Of a stretch of 12,371 bases of DNA, positions 7,307 through 12,371 are shown piece after piece. The translations under genes were made by a program, and so were the position numbers. Under the pieces are notes generated by a model. The model had not been told where the DNA came from. It searched no databases and was given only the letters and a program-made list of their open reading frames with translations. Numbering within the stretch: position 1 is the stretch's first letter; each line of letters begins with the position of its first letter. The DNA comes from Draconibacterium orientale (GTDB lineage Bacteria > Bacteroidota > Bacteroidia > Bacteroidales > UBA1556), in assembly GCA_022736595.1 (NCBI GenBank), contig DZDC01000071.1:1-12371 (forward strand), given 5' to 3'.

Positions 7307-8382
7307 ATCAGTTTATGCTTAGCTAAAAACTGTTTCAGTTGATCCGAGAAAATGGCTTTCTTTTGAATGAGATTTCTATTAAAATTAAAAATATCTTTGG
7401 CTTGGGGTAGCATCTCTAAAATTTTAGATGCCGAACCTTTAAAAATTATTCCATTTTCTTGATCCTTTACCCATTCGTGATTGGCAGGTATATCTGAGAG
7501 GATAGGAATGCAGCCGTAGCCCATGGCTTCGAGCAGACTAACTGCGGTGCTATCGCTTTCGGGCAAACTCAAATAAAATTGTGCTTTTGAATAAAGCTCT
7601 GCCTGCTGATTTGAATCTAAAAAACCAACAAAGTCCACCGAATCAGAAATTCCTAAGTTCTTTGCTTTTTCAATTAGCTGTTCTTTTAGGTTGCCATTAT
7701 TAGCTATAATAAGCTTAATATCAGGATTTAAAATATGTAATTCATTAAAAAGATCAATCACCTTGTCGATGCGATAAATGGCATTAAGGCCGCGATTGCT
7801 AAAAAACAGATTAGGATCTTTTTGATCAAATTGGCATTTAGGCATCTGATTTAAACCAAAGGGAAATGTATCCACCGGGCAGCGATAAATTTCCATAATC
7901 ACTTGCGACATAAATTCGCTGTCGGAAGTAACAAAATTGGCTTTCCAAAGTGCAAAAATGCTGACCATTCGGTAGGCCCAATTCCGCTTAGGACTTACCA
8001 AAACATCAGAGCCCCAAGTGGATTGAATCAATTTAAAGCTATTAAAGTTCCATTGTTTTGCCAAAGCAGCTACAAGTCCGGCACTGGTAAGATAATGGGC
8101 ATTCACTACTTCTATCTTCCATTTTTTAATCAAGCGAGCAATCTCAAATGTCTTTTTAAGTACTTGAATATTACCTCCATCACTATCAAAAGTCAAATGG
8201 TAACAACGGACTTTTTCAGGGGCAAATAGAGTTTCAAGTTCCGAATGGAGTCCACGAAAGGAAATGATATGAAGATCAAAGTATTTTCTTAGTTCTAAAG
8301 CCCATTTTACGATATGCACACTTTCTCCATCTCCCATTAGGGCTAGTTTTTGCAATCCTGTATTGATGGGGGTTGGTTTCAT
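7303..8382 (-). CDS. Glycosyltransferase family 4
   Basis: A 359-residue GT-B glycosyltransferase, last gene of the right-hand polysaccharide block. The N-terminal domain has the glycine-rich LALMGDGESVHIVKW (13-26), the acceptor-side strand VVNAHYLTSAG (92-102) and WGSD (123-126). The donor domain begins around 192 with FFSNRGLNAIYRID and shows VGFLDSNQQAELYSKAQFYLSLPESDSTAVSLLEAMGYG. In that motif the first glutamate of EX7E aligns with Asp277 and the second is Glu285. A methionine at 16 is an alternative start, but the ATG at 8382 forms a 4-base ATGA overlap with the upstream gene's stop, as elsewhere in this block. Its own stop overlaps that of the plus-strand glycosyltransferase. It probably acts in the cytoplasm or at the membrane on a lipid-linked intermediate; sugar specificity is unknown. 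Confidence 0.87.
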   Translation of the reverse strand: MKPTPINTGLQKLALMGDGESVHIVKWALELRKYFDLHIISFRGLHSELETLFAPEKVRCYHLTFDSDGGNIQVLKKTFEIARLIKKWKIEVVNAHYLTSAGLVAALAKQWNFNSFKLIQSTWGSDVLVSPKRNWAYRMVSIFALWKANFVTSDSEFMSQVIMEIYRCPVDTFPFGLNQMPKCQFDQKDPNLFFSNRGLNAIYRIDKVIDLFNELHILNPDIKLIIANNGNLKEQLIEKAKNLGISDSVDFVGFLDSNQQAELYSKAQFYLSLPESDSTAVSLLEAMGYGCIPILSDIPANHEWVKDQENGIIFKGSASKILEMLPQAKDIFNFNRNLIQKKAIFSDQLKQFLAKHKLI

Positions 8383-9587
8383 AGCAGCTTTACTTTTAGA
8401 GCTTCATTCAGAATATTTACTTGATTTTTGCGGTGTTGCTGAGCAATAAGCTCCAAGTTGAAGTTGAGTTTTTCTTTATTTTTCCATAGAAGATAGGCTT
8501 TATTGATGGCATTTTCAATTTGATCCACTTGGTCAAATTCAGCCACAAAACCTGCCTTGCATTCAAGAATTAATTGCGCAGCCACATCTTGGGTATCTAC
8601 CGTTGCAATTATAGGACGCAAGCTGCCCAAATATTCAAATATCTTGCCTGTAAATACTCCTTTGTAATCGGAACGCGGATGCAGCAACAGCAAAGCATCG
8701 GTTTGCTTCATCATTTGGAGTGCTTGCTCATGTTCAATTTTTGGGAATACTTGTACTTTATCTTTGATTTCGTGAGGAATGGAAATCGAATTACCTACGC
8801 CCACCAATTGAACAACCAACTTCGAATTTGTTTTTTTAATAAATTGCTGAAGTGCCTTGAAAAAATAATCTGGCTTTCGTTCGCCATAAAAAGTTCCAAT
8901 ATAACTTATTGTAAATGTGGTATTAAAGAAGGTTGTGGGAGCAAGTTCAAAATCATAACCATTTCTGATTTCCAACAATTTATGAGCTTGGCCTCCTAAA
9001 ATATTGCTAAACTCGGTCAAGATGGGTGCAGAAACGGAAAGGATTAAATCGGCTTTTTGAAGTGCCTTGGTTTGAATTTTATGGTTGTACCTCAAGAGGG
9101 CAGGATGCACCAATGGATTGGTCATACTATCTCTGAAATCGGTAATGAGAAATATTTTAGGGAATTTGATTTTGAGGTTTATTGCGGCTAAAATGGGAGC
9201 CACAGGCGCATAACTTGCCAGTAGAATCGCCTCCGGATTTACTCTCAATTCATTGAATAAATATTTTTCCGCTGCCTTTTGCCACGATTTGTGTTCGTTC
9301 CTTAAGAAGTAAGTGAGTATGCGGTTGTAGGCTGCCTTTAGCTTATGAAACCAAAAAGTTTCTTTACCCGAAAATTTCTGAAAATTAAGCTTGCTGGTGT
9401 TGGGTAATCTTTTTATTTTGAGGTTTTTTAATGATTCTACCTCACTATTTTCAGTAGCTAAAGTTACCACTTCCACCTCAAAGAAATCAGGGTTTAAATA
9501 CTTCGCAAAAGCTTCCATCCGATTGCTGGCAATGGAAATGGTGGGAGGGAAGTAAGTGGTTAGGATATAGAGTTTTCGCTTCATCAT
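8379..9587 (-). CDS. Glycosyltransferase (GT-B fold, family 4-like)
   Basis: A 402-residue glycosyltransferase with an N-terminal domain opening YILTTYFPPTISIASNRM (7-24), the common beginning of this subgroup in which PP and the arginine-containing segment line the cleft. Other markers are LITDFRDSMTNP (147-158), SVSAPILTEF (185-194), IRNGYDFEL (207-215) and, in the donor domain, ISYIGTFYGERKPDYFFKAL (227-246). The donor site region is GVFTGKIFEYLGSLRPII (310-327), a variant without a classical EX7E. Two adjacent ATG codons begin the gene; the first (9587) overlaps the upstream stop by four bases. It overlaps the following glycosyltransferase by four bases too, so these genes are tightly coupled. 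It likely adds one residue of the glycan repeat unit. The family call is solid; donor and linkage cannot be read. Confidence 0.85.
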   Translation of the reverse strand: MMKRKLYILTTYFPPTISIASNRMEAFAKYLNPDFFEVEVVTLATENSEVESLKNLKIKRLPNTSKLNFQKFSGKETFWFHKLKAAYNRILTYFLRNEHKSWQKAAEKYLFNELRVNPEAILLASYAPVAPILAAINLKIKFPKIFLITDFRDSMTNPLVHPALLRYNHKIQTKALQKADLILSVSAPILTEFSNILGGQAHKLLEIRNGYDFELAPTTFFNTTFTISYIGTFYGERKPDYFFKALQQFIKKTNSKLVVQLVGVGNSISIPHEIKDKVQVFPKIEHEQALQMMKQTDALLLLHPRSDYKGVFTGKIFEYLGSLRPIIATVDTQDVAAQLILECKAGFVAEFDQVDQIENAINKAYLLWKNKEKLNFNLELIAQQHRKNQVNILNEALKVKLL

Positions 9588-10495
9588 TTACTTTTAGAAA
9601 GGTTTTGGTAAAACGCAATCATCTGTTGCATTACGATGGACTGTGCAAAAAGCGCATTGACTTTTTTGGCTGTTTCGTTATCAGCTTGTAGTTTGCCTTG
9701 AGCAAATAAATCGTATTTCGATTGAATGAATTGAACGAATTCGTCCACTGAATTGCATTTTTGGCTCAATTCAAAGTTTTGATTGTAAGCTACATACCGT
9801 CCGTTGGATAAAGCTTCTAACACAAAGAACGACAGTCCATCGGTTTCGGGCAGTCGCAGACAAACCACTGAATTGTGTATAAAATCGGTCATATTCTCAA
9901 CCCAACCTTTTAGAACCACATTGGCAGGCAGTGGGTTTTTATAGCTTTCGATGCCCACCATATTGAAGGTTACTTGTGGTAAACGTGCTGCCATAGCGGC
10001 AATATTTTGGATTCCATAAAACTCGGCTCTGCTTTGCGAAACATAGGCAAGTACCGAAAATTGAGACGGAAGTTCTTTGGGCTTTATGTTATTTTCAAAG
10101 CCCTTTAGGGGCATAAACTGGGCTTTGACTCCCATATTTTCCAAGCGCTGCACATACCATGGCGTGTCGGTGAGGTGATGTGGATAGCGAAGATATTGAG
10201 CTACAAACTGATGTTGATCAAAGTCCTTTTCGGCTTGCGTAAGATCGGTGCCAACCCAATGAAAAATGAGATTCTTCTTAAGTTTTATGGCCCAATCAAA
10301 GGCCCCGCTCTGTTGCAAACTTCCATTGATAGAGTGCACAATATCGGCATTGAAAAGGTGAAAAAAGAACTTGATTTTATCTTCTTTTTTATAGTAGGTA
10401 TCTAATGCAATGAATTGATGCTGTGGAGCAAACGCCTTTAAGCTTTTGCTCAGGTAGTTGGTAAAATACGGCAGCCCAATGATAACGATTTTCAT
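9584..10495 (-). CDS. Small family-4-like glycosyltransferase
   Basis: A 303-residue protein, shorter than typical GT4 enzymes (about 350-420 residues) yet with both halves of a GT-B fold recognisable. The N-terminus KIVIIGLPYFTNYLSKSL forms the first strand and loop; ADIVHSINGSL (50-60) and FHWVGTDL (78-85) resemble the acceptor-side positions of other glycosyltransferases. The donor half starts near 146 (FSVLAYV) and contains VVLKGWVENM (193-202) and CLRLPETDGLSFFVLEALSNG (212-232). Here Asp219 and Glu227 occupy the EX7E positions. It follows the acyltransferase after three bases and overlaps the next gene by four bases. No membrane segment or signal peptide is seen. The short N-terminal half suggests a trimmed acceptor domain rather than truncation, because start and stop are clean. 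Confidence 0.78.
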   Translation of the reverse strand: MKIVIIGLPYFTNYLSKSLKAFAPQHQFIALDTYYKKEDKIKFFFHLFNADIVHSINGSLQQSGAFDWAIKLKKNLIFHWVGTDLTQAEKDFDQHQFVAQYLRYPHHLTDTPWYVQRLENMGVKAQFMPLKGFENNIKPKELPSQFSVLAYVSQSRAEFYGIQNIAAMAARLPQVTFNMVGIESYKNPLPANVVLKGWVENMTDFIHNSVVCLRLPETDGLSFFVLEALSNGRYVAYNQNFELSQKCNSVDEFVQFIQSKYDLFAQGKLQADNETAKKVNALFAQSIVMQQMIAFYQNLSKSK

Positions 10496-10498
10496 TAC

Positions 10499-11086
10499 TT
10501 AGCTCAATTTTGAATCTAATCTCTTAACAATCTTTGCCGGAATTCCAGCTGCGACACTATAAGGCTCAACATCAGAAGTAACCACCGAACCCGCTGCAAT
10601 CACACACATTTCGCCAATGCTAACACCAGCCAAAATAGTGACATTAGCCCCAACCCAACTTCCTCTGCCTATGGTTACTGCCCCAGTTTTTCGTTGGTAA
10701 TATTTACTCATGGGCCTATCGCCACAGTCTTGATGGGTTAGGATGCTAACTCCTGCACTTAAAATGGAATGGTCTTCCAGAGTTATGATTTCGGGTAAGT
10801 CAAAAAATACGGAACTACCAATGAAACAGTGGTTTCCGATGTGTAAATTTTGAAAATTATTTGGACTTTTTTGTGAATTATCAATGCGAATAGCGCCGTT
10901 AAAACTTATGTTTTGCCCCATCGTAGCTCCATATTTTTCTAAGAGTGAAGGAATAAAACTTGGGTCAACCTTTGAAATATAGGTTTGCAAATCGGTGCGA
11001 CTTCCCCAACGAGAATAAATGAAAGATTTAAAATGAATTAAAATACTTCTTTTATAATGAAATAGGGCTTTAATGGGATGTCGCAT
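10499..11086 (-). CDS. Hexapeptide-repeat acyltransferase (probable O-acetyltransferase)
   Basis: A 195-residue left-handed beta-helix acyltransferase of the LbetaH/WbbJ-like group, which typically moves an acetyl group from acetyl-CoA to a sugar hydroxyl or amine in the cytoplasm. Imperfect hexapeptide repeats run from about 52 to 175, including IGNHCFIGSSVFFD, VTIGRGSWVGANVTILAGVSIG and CVIAAGSVVTSDV. His118 in ILTHQD (116-120) is the expected catalytic base, and the C-terminal AGIPAKIVKRL (180-190) is the usual closing element near the CoA site. Residues 1-50 form a basic, partly hydrophobic N-terminal extension. It sits between flippase and glycosyltransferases, so glycan decoration is the natural role. 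An exact TAnnTTTG box lies just upstream. Serine acetyltransferase or sugar N-acetyltransferase activity remain possible alternatives. Confidence 0.86.
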   Translation of the reverse strand: MRHPIKALFHYKRSILIHFKSFIYSRWGSRTDLQTYISKVDPSFIPSLLEKYGATMGQNISFNGAIRIDNSQKSPNNFQNLHIGNHCFIGSSVFFDLPEIITLEDHSILSAGVSILTHQDCGDRPMSKYYQRKTGAVTIGRGSWVGANVTILAGVSIGEMCVIAAGSVVTSDVEPYSVAAGIPAKIVKRLDSKLS

Positions 11087-11108
11087 AACATTATGAATTA
11101 AGGCAAGA

Positions 11109-12371
11109 TTAAGAATGGTGCAAATCTAATTTATTTTTATGATGGATAATCAAACGATAGTACCAATACAAAAGCATTGCATGATAAAAAGGCATTACAA
11201 TTCCGATAAAAAGAAAAACCGTTTCAGCACTGTGGGAAAGCTTTGCCACAAAAAAGAAAAGGCTTACCAGCAAAAGATTATTGCCCACTCCAGCCCACAT
11301 ATTGGCCTTGACCTTTCCCATGGTGATGGGTGTTTGCGAAACGGGTGAAGTGAGTGAAGAAAGAAACAGCCAAGGCGTAATCAAACGAGCATACTCACCC
11401 GCTGTAAGCCATTGTGGGCCAAAGACAAAAGCAAAAATCTGGGGTCCCCAAAGTAAAATGATGAGGAAAAAGGGAAATAAGATTATCGCCAGTTGGCCTA
11501 CTGTTCTGGTGAAAAGTCGATAGGCACTTTTCCCTTGGGCTACATTTTCGCTAAGTTGTTGAAAATAAACCTGTCCAATGCTTGCGGTCATAATGCCGAT
11601 GGGCGCTTTAAGCACCCGTAGCATAAATCCATACCAGCCCAAAATGGCTTCGGTAAAAATATAAGCAATTAGAATGGGTAGTCCTGTGAGCGATATCATA
11701 TCCACCAAGCGATGTGGAAAGTTGTATTTAGGAAAATCAGAATATTCTTTGGCTACTTCTTTGAGTCGTTTTGGGGAAATTTTTACAATGAGTCTTCCAT
11801 TTTCTGCGATAAATTTTCTTAAAAATACCAATGCTATTAAGCCCTGACCCAACATACTTCCTAAAATCAGCCCCCCTTTGGTTAAGCCAGCAAATCCCAA
11901 TCCGATGTTGGTGGTGGCGGTGGTAGCCGATTGGGATATCATCAATTTAGAAAGGGTTTTATATTGCTTGTTTCTATTGACCCATTGGCTTAAGGTGGAG
12001 ATAATTGAAATAGAAAGCACACTCAATCCAATGAAAATAAGCCAAGGTTTGAGTTTTGGCGAACCCAATAGAATTGCAATTTGCGAAGGGAATATGAGAA
12101 CCGATACGATGATTATCAGTGAAACCAAAATGCTAATTCCTAAGGATAAGGCTACCAAATGTAATGCGGTACTTTTTCGACGAGGCAACATAATGGGAGC
12201 TTCGTACCGAAGGGTGCCAAATACTGAAAGAAAGGCAACCACAGAGCCAAATAGTGTAAAAATTCCAAAGTCTTCGGCGGTGTATAGTCGGGCTAATATG
12301 AGCGAGGCTGCAAAGGGAATAAGTTGTGATAATCCTGAACCAAACATCAATATTACCACATTTCTGAGGTA
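11109..12371 (-). CDS. Polysaccharide flippase, Wzx-like (5' end beyond the window)
   Basis: The visible 420 residues form a polytopic membrane protein of the MOP/Wzx flippase superfamily, which moves lipid-linked glycan units across the inner membrane. The diagnostic N-terminal segment reads GSGLSQLIPFAASLILARLY then TAEDFGIFTLFGS, followed by LRYEAPIMLPRR, a signature of oligosaccharide flippases. About eleven to twelve hydrophobic segments are separated by short basic loops, and the protein ends in a basic tail KNKLDLHHS. The frame stays open to the right edge (four more codons upstream of a GTG at 12359), so that GTG is not a trustworthy start and the gene is 5'-partial, probably lacking only about 5-20 residues. 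A 22-base gap separates it from the acyltransferase. It is the first visible gene of the right block and implies further glycan genes upstream, outside the window. Confidence 0.87.
   Translation of the reverse strand, partial: YLRNVVILMFGSGLSQLIPFAASLILARLYTAEDFGIFTLFGSVVAFLSVFGTLRYEAPIMLPRRKSTALHLVALSLGISILVSLIIIVSVLIFPSQIAILLGSPKLKPWLIFIGLSVLSISIISTLSQWVNRNKQYKTLSKLMISQSATTATTNIGLGFAGLTKGGLILGSMLGQGLIALVFLRKFIAENGRLIVKISPKRLKEVAKEYSDFPKYNFPHRLVDMISLTGLPILIAYIFTEAILGWYGFMLRVLKAPIGIMTASIGQVYFQQLSENVAQGKSAYRLFTRTVGQLAIILFPFFLIILLWGPQIFAFVFGPQWLTAGEYARLITPWLFLSSLTSPVSQTPITMGKVKANMWAGVGNNLLLVSLFFFVAKLSHSAETVFLFIGIVMPFYHAMLLYWYYRLIIHHKNKLDLHHS
11121..11154 (-). promoter_or_regulatory. Internal Bacteroidota-type promoter ahead of the acyltransferase
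   Basis: On the minus strand TTTG (11154-11151) and TAGATTTG (11128-11121) are separated by 22 bases, matching the Bacteroidota -33 TTTG / -7 TAnnTTTG arrangement with no mismatch in either box. The predicted start is near 11113-11115, about 28 bases before the acyltransferase ATG at 11086. It lies inside the last codons of the flippase gene. If active, it would allow the acyltransferase and three glycosyltransferases to be expressed apart from the flippase. Chance matches are possible in AT-rich DNA, but position and spacing are both good. Confidence 0.5.

Noticed and set aside
7309..7332. Inverted repeat CAGTTT/AAACTG near the convergent stops
   Set aside because: The stem is six base pairs of mostly A-T with a 12-base loop and no solid T-tract on either side, and it lies in the coding end of the minus-strand gene. 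It is too weak to call a terminator.
7903..8229. 108-codon open frame on the plus strand
   Set aside because: Complete overlap with the minus-strand glycosyltransferase, with no independent evidence of a gene.
8574..8999. 141-codon open frame on the plus strand
   Set aside because: It lies wholly inside a well-supported glycosyltransferase on the other strand and its translation has no recognisable domain or coding-like composition.
12357..12359. GTG as start of the flippase
   Set aside because: The frame stays open to the window edge and the first membrane segment would be clipped at its start, so the real start is most likely outside.
1..12371. CRISPR arrays, insertion sequences, phage or defence islands
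   Set aside because: I saw no spaced direct repeats, transposase or integrase motifs, or terminal inverted repeats. The helicase is a housekeeping-like gene rather than part of a visible defence set.

Overview
This 12.4-kb AT-rich window is ordinary chromosomal DNA, most likely from a member of the Bacteroidota and probably a flavobacterium-like lineage. Four things point there: an absence of Shine-Dalgarno sites ahead of most genes, A-rich leaders, candidate promoters of the TTTG / TAnnTTTG type, and a Pif1-type helicase carrying HRDC and RecQ-like C-terminal domains. Gene density is very high. Ten protein-coding genes fill all but about 280 bases, and there are no gene-free stretches over 300 bases, tRNAs, rRNAs, CRISPR arrays, insertion sequences or phage genes. 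The genus cannot be assigned from the sequence alone.

Left block (about 52-6014, minus strand). Read in transcription order, this holds an O-antigen ligase/polymerase-like membrane protein, a MntP-type manganese efflux pump, a GMC-family FAD oxidoreductase of the cholesterol-oxidase-like branch, and a Pif1-like helicase. The first three are joined by two TAATG stop/start overlaps, so they are very probably one translationally coupled unit. The helicase follows after 57 bases. A hairpin with a T-tract at 52-91 closes the block.

Middle (6083-7306, plus strand). A single family-4 glycosyltransferase is read divergently from the left block. A Bacteroidota-type -7 box lies just upstream of its start. 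Its stop codon overlaps the stop of the convergent gene to its right within the palindrome TTAA.

Right block (7303-12371, minus strand). In transcription order: a flippase (Wzx-like) cut by the right edge, a hexapeptide-repeat acyltransferase, and three different GT-B glycosyltransferases packed with 3-base gaps or 4-base ATGA overlaps. A good candidate internal promoter sits at the end of the flippase gene, ahead of the acyltransferase. With the divergent glycosyltransferase and the O-antigen-ligase-like gene, this looks like the downstream end of a surface-polysaccharide locus: sugars are added on a lipid carrier by the glycosyltransferases, decorated by the acyltransferase, flipped by the Wzx-like protein, then polymerised or ligated by the Wzy/WaaL-like protein. 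The initiating sugar-phosphate transferase, sugar-nucleotide enzymes and export genes are not in view and probably lie beyond the right edge.

I found no clear evidence of a new biological system. The points most worth checking are the hybrid helicase architecture, the coupling of polysaccharide, manganese and redox genes, and the internal promoter.
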